A stretch of DNA of 64,000 bases from Linepithema humile (Eukaryota > Arthropoda > Insecta > Hymenoptera > Formicidae), in NCBI RefSeq assembly GCF_040581485.1, contig NC_090128.1, positions 29,108,931-29,172,930 on the forward strand, in the 5' to 3' direction. The first letter of the stretch is position 1, and every line of letters starts with the position of its first letter. The notes under the pieces were generated by a model. That model did no database searches and was not told the DNA's origin. It saw only the letters and a program-made list of their open reading frames with translations. Shown here one piece after another: positions 10,790 to 21,500 of this stretch. A program made the translations under genes and the position numbers.

Positions 10790-11694
10790 ATGTTTTTTTT
10801 ATTGAAATATATGATAATAATTTTACTAAATGAAACGTACGCGCAAATTACGCATGATATTGAAACAATATTACTGCCGGCATCGAATCCGACAGGCGCA
10901 ATAAAGGTACGTGCGTTTTACAGTATAATTCTATTTGTTGCTCGTTATTCGAGAATTATCAAATTTCTTTTTTAATTGTCATTCAAATTACAGATACCAA
11001 TAACACTGAAAGTTTTCGGACGATTGATTCAACTGAATCTGCGTAGAAGTGATCGAATTGTATCGCCTGCGTTCGGAAAATGGAAATATAATGCGAAAAG
11101 CGTTACACAGAAATTGTTGGAATTAAACGTATCAAGTCATTGTTATTATTATGAAGATCGTATCAGCTATGCGGCCATCAACTTTTGTCATCAACATGGA
11201 TTGGTCAGTAATATTATATAAAAAACATATAGTTTCAAAATTTTTATGTTTTTACTTGTATACTGTAATACTTTTTATTTAAAATACAAGTATGACACGT
11301 AAAAAACAAATATATGTTTTCTAAAAGCAGGAAGGATTTATTTCTGTGGAAAACGACACGTTAGAGATTCGGCCTTGGAACGAGTTCACGCCTATGTGCT
11401 TAATCGACAATTTTAGAGACGAAACTAATCTTTCTTTTGGCAAACCTCATCTTATTAAAAGATCACTGGAATATTTTCATGATTCAAATCTATACCATTG
11501 GCACATTTTTAAACAAAAGCGACGTCACGTACGCAATGCGCAACAAAATTTAACCATGGAACTTGCCGTTTTCGTCGACGAAGTAGCATATTATACGTCC
11601 ATGATGATTGTGGAGCACAATGACGATAAGTTACAGAATAGGATATTAGACTATGTGGATCGTATCCAGGCTGCCTTTAATCGTCCAAATTTGG
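10790..11694 (+). pseudogene. Unit A, 5' exons of ADAMTS-like protease, truncated
   Basis: Exon 1 (10790-10906) encodes a signal peptide. Exon 2 (10994-11203) encodes the M12B propeptide core. Exon 3 starts at 11331, includes a dibasic cleavage-type site KRRHVR and enters the first metalloproteinase domain (MELAVFVDE). At 11695 the homology with the other units stops and gypsy gag sequence begins. About 370 bp of exon 3 plus the start of its intron are missing. The splice sites before the break are intact. The 3' exons lie 15.6 kb away at 27318-30165, so a full protein cannot be made from this copy. Confidence 0.85.
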
Positions 11695-11695
11695 T

Positions 11696-11999
11696 CCCTT
11701 TTACTGTCACTTGTACTTAGTTTAAAATTTAAGTGTTCGTTCTCACCACACGGTCTAATAGTCTCGTCACCAGAATCGTCGGAACCGTACTCGGGAGCAC
11801 TAGGTTCCACTAAAAACGCTTCAATTTCAGGTTCGTTAGCGTTGAATTTAATTCGTTTAGGGACGCGAGCGGAGGAGGCTGCTGGAGTGGATGTGTGAAG
11901 TGTATCTAATGTATCTGATTTAGTTTTCTTTTTGTTTTTTATTGCGGCATTAAATTGTTCTTCTATTTTATCTTTATCGGAGTTAGACCCCGTTGTCAT
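11696..11999 (-). pseudogene. Gypsy-1 second gag copy, N-terminal fragment
   Basis: The first 100 or so codons match the N-terminus of the complete gag at 25267 residue for residue, ending at KLSTSDSKR. The frame then runs into antisense metalloproteinase exon 3. It is the left remnant of a second internal region downstream of the shared LTR. Confidence 0.92.
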
Positions 12000-12026
12000 T
12001 CCTACCTCTCAAAAATTGCACTTTTC

Positions 12027-12044
12027 ATCCCGGACGAGCCCCCA
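12027..12044 (-). other. Primer binding site, tRNA-Pro type (left copy)
   Basis: The minus strand reads TGGGGGCTCGTCCGGGAT. This 18-mer complements the 3' end of tRNA-Pro and is the same site used by murine leukaemia virus. It lies 23 bases downstream of the LTR end, farther than usual. Confidence 0.75.
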
Positions 12045-12067
12045 ATTTTTATTCTTTCTATCAAGTC

Positions 12068-13840
12068 TGTTACGTCCTGATAGATGTAGAATTTTTTTCG
12101 TTGGGCTCGGCGATCGGCGTAAACGGGTCTGACCGCACGAGCCGAGCGGCGCGTTTAGGACTTGCGACGGGTCAGCGACTGGAAGAGTCGTCTTTACTCC
12201 GTCAACAAGTCAACCGCTCGTGGTTCTCTTTTTGGGTCAAGGAATTGAATCCCTATTACCCGGGGCGGAACCTTTGTGCGCAATTTGAGAGGGAAGGTGG
12301 AGGGGGTGACAAACGAGGAGGGTGTGGTTAAATAAAAAAAAGAACAAAGTTTAATTTACTAAAGACAACATTTTAATTCAATTAAATTTATAATTACGAT
12401 ACAAAACTCAACTCTTATTCACACGTGTTTTATATTTCTATTAGTGTATTTTTCACAAGTGTGTGTGTGTGTGTGCGTGTGTGTGTGTGTGTGTGTGTGA
12501 GTGTTTTATTTTTCCGGAGGGAGGACAGAAGAAATAATAAAATAAAGAGAAATGAACTGACTTACTCGTTGCAGAGTAGTTTCGGATCGCGTTGAATATG
12601 TTCGGTGGTTCTGAGCAGGCGCCCCGTTGAGGGAAGGTGTTGTATAGGCGTCGGACCCTTTTGTAAACGAGTGGGCACCCTACTGCGGGATGGTGTCGTC
12701 AGGGTGATGGGCCTTCTACTTGAGATGCACCACGAGATGGTCGCGACAAAGTATCAACTGATTTTACTCTTTGATTCGCGCCCCCGAACTACTCGAAAAA
12801 CTGTTTCGAGAAACTGAGCTAAACGGAATAACTGCGCAAACTGCTTGAAAAACTGTGTGTGATTGTGTCCGGAGCCACCAGAACACGGGTTTTTATACTT
12901 TTTCTTTGGGGTAGATCCCTTTGGAAAATCTTAGGTTTTTGGAGCGGGGATCGAATAGGAATTAGTCTTGCGAAAAAATTTTTAATGTGGGGGAGGATGG
13001 CGTCATTTTTAGCTAATAGGATTGGGTTTAGATGATTAGGTTACTTGAAATGAGATAGGAAGAAAGAGGCCCTAACGAATAAGGAATAGCGTCGTTTCGG
13101 GTCCATATATGATGGGGGTAGGTTTTTGAGGTGGCGTAACCCGGTTGGTGTTAATTAGTATAGGTGGGGTGCATCTCAGTGTCTTAAGATCTGGGTGGGC
13201 GTAGTCTTTAGACCATACGATGGAATGATGGGTGGTCTATAGAAGTGCTTGCCCCGATTCTCGGCTTTCGGATTGGGTGGTTAAGAATCGGTATATAAGT
13301 TCGCAAAGCCTTGGGTCACTGATCTAATAAATTTGACAGTTTACGACTGTCGCGTGCCCTTGGTGTCGCGTGGAGAGTGCGACTAATGCATCTCGGTTTC
13401 CCAGACCTACTAAACACGTGCGCCGTATCAGGTGTCGCGCCTTCTCGGCATGCGACTGCGGTCATTCCCCGATCGTTACTCGGTAAAACCCTATCTACTA
13501 GCTAGAGTTCCCGTAGGTAGAATCCAAGAGTATGACTAGTTGGTGCCAGTTTTTTCTTTTTATCTCTTACTCTAACCGTCTGGAGTCGGTTAAGGACTCC
13601 AGCTACCGCGAAGTTTTGACTTTTACGGTTTTTCTGGCGACGATAGGCACGCTGAGCGGCCAAGGTATTTTGAAATATCCATGCTATTTTTCTCCGTGAG
13701 AAGATTCGAGCTCCTGGTGTCTCATGAGAAAAACAGCTCTGGCGTTATAATATTTCTTAAGAGTTTTGTTGGTTCCGCGTTTACTAGGTCTGGTATTTAA
13801 TGAAAAGAAAAGAATCGTGTAGTCTGATCAGGACGTAACA
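12068..13840 (-). repeat. Gypsy-1 LTR (left, 3' LTR of the full copy)
   Basis: This 1773-bp LTR starts TGTTACGTCCTGAT and ends with the inverse ATCAGGACGTAACA, an unusually long 14-bp terminal inverted repeat. It contains a GT microsatellite at about 12460-12500. The small ORFs inside (for example 12605-12817) occur in both LTRs and resemble nothing known. Confidence 0.9.
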
Positions 13841-13849
13841 CCCCCCACC
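13841..13849 (-). other. Polypurine tract next to the 3' LTR
   Basis: The minus strand reads AGGTGGGGGG directly before the LTR start TGTTACG, the expected place for plus-strand primer formation. Confidence 0.75.
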
Positions 13850-15199
13850 TTAGACAAATGTTGGGGGTATGCAACATTTGCAATTAAATTAAAGATAGAT
13901 TCTTTTCTTTTCTCGGTTAACATTCCCATTTGAGATGCCGAATCGTTCTTACACTGCTTGTTTGTTAAAGAGAAGGAAAGGAAAGGCGACCTCCAAAACC
14001 CCTTCCTTATTCCTTTCGTTCTTTTTGCTGTCGCTTACATACTGCATATATTTTTTCTTTTGACTCTATTTCTAATAATAAAAATCTACTATAAAGGATT
14101 TGATGAAGCCTTCTTCCGTGGAATCCTTTCAAATGTTCGATAGAACATGGTAAAATGAGTAAAGAAAAGAAAAGATGGAGTTTTATTTACGTGATAATCG
14201 TGTCCCAGAATGTCACGTGCAAAGATCCGTAGGTCAGTCCAACCACATGTACCCTTTTATTGTTTTTCTGGGTAGCCACTTATCTTCTCCATCCCTTGGT
14301 CCAGCTCGGCTTTCATCTTTATACAGGAACCTTTTTGTACAGTCTTCTTATCTTCAATGTTATTAATAAAGTTTCCGCAACCTTCACATAGGTTGATCTC
14401 ATGGATCAGGTAGGGTAATGTGATAGGTGCGTATTCAAGTTTGTCCTTAGTCACCTTAGTCACGGATTGTGACAACACTGGTGACGGGAATTGTGGTAGT
14501 CTACCACAATTAATGTATTTTCCCACTCAGGGCGGTCGTACATTAAGTTCCGTGAGCAGCGGGCAGGCTCCAGGGTGATCTTTCAGTGTGGCGTCAAGTG
14601 GATTAGTGGCACATTACTCTTCGATATACTATATGTATAGATCTTTCTTCTTCTTTCTCTCTCCTTTTTTGTATTTGTAAAAGTTGGTACTTTGACATTC
14701 TATACTGTGACTGATCATCGAGTAATTCTCCCTATAGCAAATTGTTAATGAAAAGGATTCCACTTTATCTAAGATTTACTTATGAGAGAATTATGGATAT
14801 GTGAAAATCCTTTAAGTATACGACATTATTTATTTATGTATGTATTAAGTAAAATATATACTAGAAGTTAATCCTACGTCTAAGTTAATTATTTTGCTTA
14901 TTTACTTAGATATATATATATATGCTTTAGAAGTGTATGTATCTATATATATGTATATATGTATATAAGATTATATATGTTTGATTATTTATTGAAGTAG
15001 ATAGTAAAAAAAAAATTTTTTTTTTTTTTTTTCTTCCCTTTTTCTTTGTACTATATATATATGTTTGATATATAGAGATATATGTATATATAGATTTTTC
15101 TTAACATTATTTTAAACGTGTATATATACGTATTCATATATACATGTATGTATATATATATAGGTGTGTGTGTATAATATTATGGTTATTATTTATACT

Positions 15200-15242
<43 letters not shown>

Positions 15243-15461
15243 GTATTTTCTCTCTTATAAGAGATAATTAGAGATAACTTTTTATAAAAGATAGTTATAT
15301 AAAATTTTTTTTTTCTTTTTTTTAAAAAAAAACTTTTCTTTTGCCTAATAACAAACACAATATATATATGTATATATTTTTGTTATTCTTATCAGTTATT
15401 ATCTGTGATTATAGAATTAATTATGTATATATCCTTATGCGTGATAATAAGGGTGTGGTGT
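13850..15461 (-). other. Gypsy-1 non-coding stretch between ORF4 and 3' LTR
   Basis: This 1.6-kb segment is rich in TA microsatellites (about 14920-15240) and homopolymer runs (about 15008-15040, 15300-15340). A minus-strand ORF of 89 codons at 14257-14526 has several cysteines (CEGCGNF) but no recognisable domain or strong start context. A retrovirus-like element rarely keeps so long a non-coding 3' region. It may be a decayed fifth gene or regulatory DNA. Confidence 0.5.
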
Positions 15462-16097
15462 TTAACTCAACGCGGATGGTACGGTGTGTGTGGCTATATT
15501 CGCTATTTTTTGCGCGACTCCTAATTCTATTAATAAGTCTCTGAGGTTGTGGTAGACGTTGTTAGTTTCGTTCTTAATATCTAATTTGATGAGTGCACCT
15601 TCGTCACGAATTGGTTTGATTATCTGCATAATTCCGGTTTGCTGTTCGGCGATGCTTCTGGTAACATTTATGGCTCTGCGGGACCATGTGGGTCCTGTGG
15701 TGGCAGGGGCTGTGTAGGCTAAGCTACATGGCACGGCTTGCCAGAAATGTTCTCTAAACCTCTCCTCGAGATGGTAGAGTTCAGCGATTGCATGGCGGAC
15801 ATACACGCCCCAATCTCGGAGTCCTACCTGCGCTGTCCCATCTCCGTTCATTTTTGTAACGATGCCGCGTTGCCATCCTCCATTCGTTTCGAGGGCAACA
15901 ATGTCGCCTAGTTTTGTATTCGAATGGAAAAATCGGCGTTTGTTCATCCGCTGGTTGAAGTCTTCCATCATTTTTTGGAAAGATTCTTTACTATTTTCCA
16001 GGTGAATCCAAATCAGCGTGGGCGAAAACACCCTGATTATTTTAACAGCAAACGGCGAGCGGCTCAGTGTTTGAGTATCGAGGTGTTCGATCTCCAT
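15462..16097 (-). CDS. Gypsy-1 ORF4: extended Tudor-domain protein, 211 aa
   Basis: The whole protein reads as one extended Tudor domain. Residues about 14-55 fit the N-terminal SN-like half (SPTLIWIHLEN, then a helix with MMEDFNQRM). Residues about 62-130 fit the Tudor core: LGDIVAL, GGWQRGIV, AQVGLRDWGVYV, AELYHLEERF and WQAVPCSLAYTAP. Residues about 165-200 fit the C-terminal half, ending LRDLLIELGVAQ. Compared with methylarginine-binding Tudor domains, the DYGN motif is DWGV and most cage aromatics are replaced, so dimethylarginine binding is doubtful. No signal peptide or transmembrane segment is seen. A branch point and TTTATAG acceptor lie just before the ATG, implying a spliced mRNA. 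It sits downstream of env in the same orientation. Tudor proteins bind Piwi-class Argonautes in the piRNA pathway, so a role in evading silencing is possible; that is inference. Confidence 0.8.
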   Translation of the reverse strand: MEIEHLDTQTLSRSPFAVKIIRVFSPTLIWIHLENSKESFQKMMEDFNQRMNKRRFFHSNTKLGDIVALETNGGWQRGIVTKMNGDGTAQVGLRDWGVYVRHAIAELYHLEERFREHFWQAVPCSLAYTAPATTGPTWSRRAINVTRSIAEQQTGIMQIIKPIRDEGALIKLDIKNETNNVYHNLRDLLIELGVAQKIANIATHTVPSALS

Positions 16098-16100
16098 GTT

Positions 16101-16135
16101 TCTATAAACAAAAAGGTGGTGTTGGGGTTAGGTGC
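16101..16135 (-). promoter_or_regulatory. 3' splice site for ORF4
   Basis: On the minus strand a CTAAC branch-point match (16131-16127) is followed by a pyrimidine-rich stretch and TTTATAG ending at 16102, seven bases before the ATG at 16097. Spacing and sequence fit an insect acceptor. Confidence 0.6.
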
Positions 16136-16280
16136 GAATTTCGGGTCGCAACCGCGAGACCCCATAAGAAGGAGCAAAACAGATTAAAATGAGATAAAAC
16201 AATAAAATGCGTAAATAAGAAAAATAAGAATTGTCAGAGTTGGCGCTTATGTAAGGTTGGTAGGGAAGCTGTTGTTTATG

Positions 16281-16358
16281 TTTTTTTTTTTTCTTCTTTT
16301 CCTTCTTTCCGTTCCCCTCTTTTTTTTTCCCCCTTTTTTTTTTCTCCCCTTTTTTTTT
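16281..16358. repeat. Long polypurine/polypyrimidine tract
   Basis: The plus strand is almost pure C/T for 78 bases with one G; the minus strand (element sense) is therefore a long purine tract. It lies between the env stop and ORF4. It could act as an extra priming site for plus-strand synthesis or simply be a simple repeat. Confidence 0.6.
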
Positions 16359-16381
16359 CAAGGGAAAGAGAAATCAAGCGG

Positions 16382-18337
16382 TCAGTCCTTTAGTGCGAAT
16401 GTATAAGTGGATGCATCCTTTGCAGGTAATAGGGGGTAGGTTCCCCTCTGTGAAGAGTCTTCTATCGGGTTTCGTTCTGCGGACGGTTGCATAGTTTCTC
16501 TATTTCCATCGCGTGGTTTTTTCAGTTTTAAGTGTAATAGGAGCTGAGTTAACGAGTCCCAAATGGCTCCAAGCAGGTATATGGACCATCCGTATACTGT
16601 GTGTAGAGCATAGCCATGCACAATGGTATCCAATATTAATTTTACTGCTCTTACTGCCAAGTAAATTCCTAAAAATCCAGCGCTTATATTGCCGAAAATT
16701 AGGAATCGATCCCAAAATTTCTGCCATGCTGACATAGCTATTTTTTCAACTGATGCTTCATCTAGGAAGTTTGCAAAAGATCCTCCATCGTGCATAATCG
16801 TAGAGTGGCCCATCATTCCTCTGGCCAAGTTGTTTAACATTGCTGGTCTCTCAGCAGGAAACATAATATGATCCCTGAGATCGCTTAAATCTCCTTCAGT
16901 ATATATGCCGCTGGTAGCAAGTGATCCGGGGCTAATATATTTCCAGCTAGGTGTTGTCATCGGTTTCATGGTCATCGGCGGTACTGTATGTATTGGTTTA
17001 GGAGTGAGTCTATACCATGCATCTCCCAGAAGATACATAGGTGGTGCGAACAAATTGCACGTAATCTGCGTTCCTTGTCGTAATAGTATATGGGTTTGCG
17101 GTGTTAAAAATTGTGTTCTGTTTTCTCGCGTCACAGGCAATTGATCATAGCATTCTTCGGTATGTGCTACTCTTACTTCGACAGGCACACATTTTACTAT
17201 GTGTATTACTTCGCCAGCCAGTAAGGCCATGTATCCTGGTCCCTTCATAAAGTGATAAGCGAAAACATCCGGTGATTGAGTGGCTATGGCTAATGAATTG
17301 TGTAATATTTTCTGTTCGAGCTGACATTGTTGCAGTAAAATATTCTTATATAGTTCACTAAATTGAGTCCGCACATGTTTCTCTACATATACAAATTTAG
17401 AATTCATATAGGTGAAAATGTCCAAATTAGCTATGCGTGATTCTTTTTTAAAAATTGCTACGCCTGGTGAAGTTTCGAAAATTACTAATTTTGGATGTTC
17501 CGTGTGGAAAAGAGTGTATCCACAAGTAGAATAGGAGTCTCTGCTTGCCAATGCAAAAACTGTGTCTTCTGTAGTCATGGAATAAACAATTTGCTGTTGT
17601 TTGTTGACGATGTCTATTATTCTGTGTGCATATCCTTCATATAATACTCCATAAGTGCCGAACCTGCAGGTATCCGTGGGCATGGATGCCCAGTAGGTAT
17701 CCCCACCCTCGATGTCGGTGCAATGTGTTGCGCTCAACGCACAGGTCACTCCAGACCTCAGTTGGACTCGGTTCGTGTTTATCTTCACGTCAGCTATATA
17801 ATCCAGTAGTGTAATTTTTATGGTTGCGAGTACCACGGCTTTTTCCCATGTGCCGAATGGATCGCTATATGTTGTTCCGGAACAGGTGCCATCATTGTTC
17901 ACGTGTCCGGCCAGTGTTACCGGTCGTGTTGCAGTTTGATTGGATTTCAATCCTGTTATTCGAGTGTTCCCGATTTCGTAAGTACCATACATGTGCATTC
18001 GTTGGCAGGCGTCTCTTGATACTTCTTCTATATACGCGTGCTTTCCGTTGTACACGTCCATGGAGTGAGAGAACATTCCGCATCTCCTGATTAATCTGTC
18101 TATTTCTATTTTGCATTGTATAACTCTCGCAGAGGTAAATTCGTTAATTTGTAGCAATTGTATATAAATCTTCTGAGCTGCTACTTCTGGCTGTGGTATA
18201 TCACATTCCTCTATCCCCAGTAATGATAGAGTCGTAATGTTCGTTGATGCAGATCCGCAGTCATATCCTATTATGCCTTTAGTGCCGCGTAACCAAAAAT
18301 TTAGCACGGCGATTATTAAAAATCCTCGGAGATCCAT
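16382..18337 (-). CDS. env: Gypsy-1 env: chuvirus-type membrane glycoprotein, 651 aa
   Basis: The protein starts with a signal peptide (hydrophobic IIAVLNFWL, residues about 6-16). A large cysteine-rich ectodomain has N-glycosylation sequons. The early motif GYDCGS, the EECDIP segment and the CGMFSHS block resemble glycoproteins of chuviruses (negative-strand arthropod viruses with class III-like fusion proteins) rather than the baculovirus-F-like env of Drosophila gypsy. Near the C-terminus are hydrophobic segments at about 550-575 and 585-605, then a basic cytoplasmic tail. The ORF is uninterrupted. A CAG acceptor abuts the ATG. It would mediate membrane entry if expressed. The family match is from recognition of motifs, not a search; a highly diverged errantivirus env is the alternative. 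Confidence 0.65.
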   Translation of the reverse strand: MDLRGFLIIAVLNFWLRGTKGIIGYDCGSASTNITTLSLLGIEECDIPQPEVAAQKIYIQLLQINEFTSARVIQCKIEIDRLIRRCGMFSHSMDVYNGKHAYIEEVSRDACQRMHMYGTYEIGNTRITGLKSNQTATRPVTLAGHVNNDGTCSGTTYSDPFGTWEKAVVLATIKITLLDYIADVKINTNRVQLRSGVTCALSATHCTDIEGGDTYWASMPTDTCRFGTYGVLYEGYAHRIIDIVNKQQQIVYSMTTEDTVFALASRDSYSTCGYTLFHTEHPKLVIFETSPGVAIFKKESRIANLDIFTYMNSKFVYVEKHVRTQFSELYKNILLQQCQLEQKILHNSLAIATQSPDVFAYHFMKGPGYMALLAGEVIHIVKCVPVEVRVAHTEECYDQLPVTRENRTQFLTPQTHILLRQGTQITCNLFAPPMYLLGDAWYRLTPKPIHTVPPMTMKPMTTPSWKYISPGSLATSGIYTEGDLSDLRDHIMFPAERPAMLNNLARGMMGHSTIMHDGGSFANFLDEASVEKIAMSAWQKFWDRFLIFGNISAGFLGIYLAVRAVKLILDTIVHGYALHTVYGWSIYLLGAIWDSLTQLLLHLKLKKPRDGNRETMQPSAERNPIEDSSQRGTYPLLPAKDASTYTFALKD

Positions 18338-18360
18338 CTGAAATTTAGCACGTCTAAGGT
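18338..18360 (-). promoter_or_regulatory. 3' splice site for env
   Basis: The minus strand reads TGCTAAATTTCAG immediately before the env ATG at 18337. The TGCTAAAT match to a branch point is close to the AG. This is the arrangement expected for a spliced subgenomic env mRNA as in gypsy-type errantiviruses. Confidence 0.6.
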
Positions 18361-18527
18361 ATATTAATATAGCGCACCTTTAATTGTCAAGCTTGTTGTT
18401 ATTACTTATTTCCTTATTTGCTAATCAATTTATCATTTATTTATTTATAAAATTTTTTTTTGTGTAAAATATATTTATATATATTTTTTTTATAGTTACT
18501 TATTTTAATTAATAATAATAAAATTAC

Positions 18528-21500
18528 TTAATTATTAGGAGTTGGTTTGATGTGTGAGATTCGTAGGCGATTAGGGTGTACAACGCGACTGTTCTTTTTT
18601 ATTTTAATTCTTACGTTATTTCTATTCAATATTTCTAAGACCTCATGGGGTCCTGTGTATTGATCTCCAAATTTGCCAGGTTTAGGGCCTTTTAATAAAA
18701 AGACTTGATCACCAAGTTTGAATGTTTGTGGGTTTATCTTTTTATCATAGTGTCTTTTCGATTTAATTTTTGCTTCGACAACGTTTTCTCGGGCATTTTT
18801 CTGAATTGCGTGGAGTTGACTAACTAAATTTACAAGATATTCGTTGTAAGTTGCTAATTTATCGCCAGATGCTAAAGGTTCATTTGACGGAATTCGTGCT
18901 ATTTTACCGAAGATTAATTCGTAAGGCGTGTGTTTAGTTGCTTCATGTACACTAGTGTTATAATTATACATCGCGAGACTTATCCATCTATCCCACTGTT
19001 TTTGTTCTCTTGCATATTGCTTTAAATATTCTCCTAATGCGTGATGTGATCTTTCTAATGAGCCGTTTGATTGAGGATGGAATGCGGTTGTACGGAATTT
19101 ACGAATTTTAAATATTTTAGCTACCTTTTTCATTAAGTCACTGATAAAATTTCTACCCTGGTCTGTTAAAATTGCTTTCGGAGAACCGAATACACAAATA
19201 AATCGATCGACGAAAGCTTCGGCTACCGTTTCGGCAGTTTGGTCGGATAACGGTATTCCCATGCTAAATTTAGTGAGTTGGTCTTGTAGAGTTAAGATAT
19301 ATTCATTGCCACGTTCGGTTTTAGGCAAAGGTCCTACGATATCCATGGCGACCTTATCGAAAGATGATCCGGGTGTATCGGTAATTATCATAGGTTGTTT
19401 GGTTTTTACGCGAACTAGTTTCTTTAATTGGCAATGTAAACATTGTTGGATAAAACGCTGTACATCTATTTTTAAATTTTCCCAGTAATAATTATGTTTG
19501 ATTCTATTATACGTTTTAGTTACTCCGCGATGTCCCCCAGTGGGTAAACAGTGCGTTTCTCCTATTATTATTGGTCGTAGATCTCTAGGTGGATATTTAA
19601 CTAATCCATTGCAAATAATTAATTTAATTGGTGCGTCAAGGAATATTAATTGTAGCTGATTTTTGACATTGTTCCACGGTACATTGTTAATAAAATCCGT
19701 TTTAGCAATACTAAGTGTTTCAATTTTTAAATTTTCAACAGTTTCTTTTAAGTTATTTAAAGCGGTTATGATTCGAGATAAAGTTAATGTTGGGCCTTCT
19801 CGTTGTTCTTCGCTTATCGGCAATATTATATGATAATAATTTTTTACTTTAATGGTTTTAGGTTGATTTAACATAAGATTATTTAAATTTGGAAGTTTGT
19901 TTCGTTCGAATAACTTTTGCGAACCGGAATCTAAAGGTTTACCGTTTGTATCAACAAAATATGCTATGTTGTCTTTACGTAAGAATAATAGATCGCGAGA
20001 TTCAATTATATTATTTTTTATTATTTGCTGATTATTAATAGTGGGTTTACTATAATTTTTGATATTGATCTCTTGGTTATTGTCTATATTTTCTTGTTCC
20101 TCGTCTTCATCACTGTTTTCTTTATCAGGCGGATCATTTCTATCGTCTAACAATATAATGTTATCGTCTATTTGCTCTTTTATTAAATCATCTTGATCGA
20201 TAATTCGACGTCGTGCTGTCCGACTTCTTGTTAGTATTTTGTCATGTGTAGGTGGACTGTGAATTAATGCTCTCTCTATTATTTGTTGATTTGGTTCATC
20301 TAATTCTTCTTGGGTAAATGGTATCGAGTCTGTATTATTTTTAATTGCATTTTCGTTTTCTTCGGTGTCGGAAAAATGTAATTCGTAATTTTCTTCCTCG
20401 CTATCAGAAAGATGCGATTTGTAATTATCATTTTCTTCAGTGTCAGAGAGGCGTAGTTCGTAATTATCATCTTCCTCTGAAGAATCGGAGAGATACAATT
20501 TATAATTATCTTCTTCTTCGTCAAATTCTCTTTGCGTTTTTAAGGTTGTTTTAGCATTTTTAGAGATTTTTCGTTTCTGTCTGCCCTTTCTAACTGGTTT
20601 ACAATCGACTTCTTCAAGGTTTATAGGATTTCGTGATAATGCATCTGCGTTTACATTCATTTTACCTGCTTTATATTCCACTTCATAATCGTATTCCGCT
20701 AATTTTAGTCTCCATCGTAATATTCTCATGTTCGCATCTTGAGCATTCTTAAACCACATTAAAGGCTTGTGATCGGTTACCAGTGTGAATTTTCGTCCGT
20801 ATAAGTATGGTCGAAAATGTTTAACGCAATAAACTATTGCTAATGCTTCCTTTTCATATGTATCGTATTTCAGTTCGTTATCTGTTAAAGTACGAGATGC
20901 ATAGGCCACTGGACGATCCTTATTTATTTCTCCTTGCGATAATATTCCTCCTACTGCTATCCCAGAAGCATCCGTTGTTAAAATAAATGGTTTTGAAAAA
21001 TCAGGATATTGCAATACGGGCTCTTTACATAATAATTGTTTCAATATTTCGAAAGATTCTTCTTGAGTAATCGTCCATTCAAATCGTGTATCGTTTTTTA
21101 ACAAATTAGTTAATGGTTTTGCCAGTTTTGAAAAATTCGGTATAAATCGTCTATAATATCCAGCGAGTCCTAAAAATTGTTTAATGTTTTTTGGTGTTTT
21201 GGGCCTAGGAAATAATTTTACTGCTTCTAACTTCTTAGGATCAGGTTTAACTCCATTTTTACTAATTATATGCCCTAGATAAGTTACTTCTGTTTTTAAG
21301 AATTCACATTTGTCCGGTTGTAATTTTAAATTGGCCTTTCGAAGCCTTTCAATTAATAAATTGTATTTCCTTTCGTGTTCTTCCAATGAGGCGGCGTAAA
21401 TAACGATGTCGTCCATATAAACAAATAATTCCTGGCCTTGTAGTCCTGATAATACTAGATCCATTAAACGTTGAAAAGTAGCAGGTGCATTTTTTAATCC

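Noticed and set aside
12605..12817. 70-codon ORF in the gypsy-1 LTR, repeated at 25874-26086
   Set aside because: It is antisense to the element and its repetition only reflects the two LTRs. No domain is recognisable.
14257..14526. 89-codon ORF downstream of the Tudor ORF
   Set aside because: Sense orientation and a CxxC motif are suggestive, but length, lack of a splice acceptor at its start and no family match leave it unsupported as a gene.
15180..15240. TA-rich and homopolymer runs as possible CRISPR-like or replication-origin sequence
   Set aside because: They are plain microsatellites without spacer structure or defined boundaries.
15462..16097. Assigning the Tudor ORF a proven methylarginine-binding function
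   Set aside because: The cage residues are mostly not conserved, so only the fold, not the ligand, can be supported.
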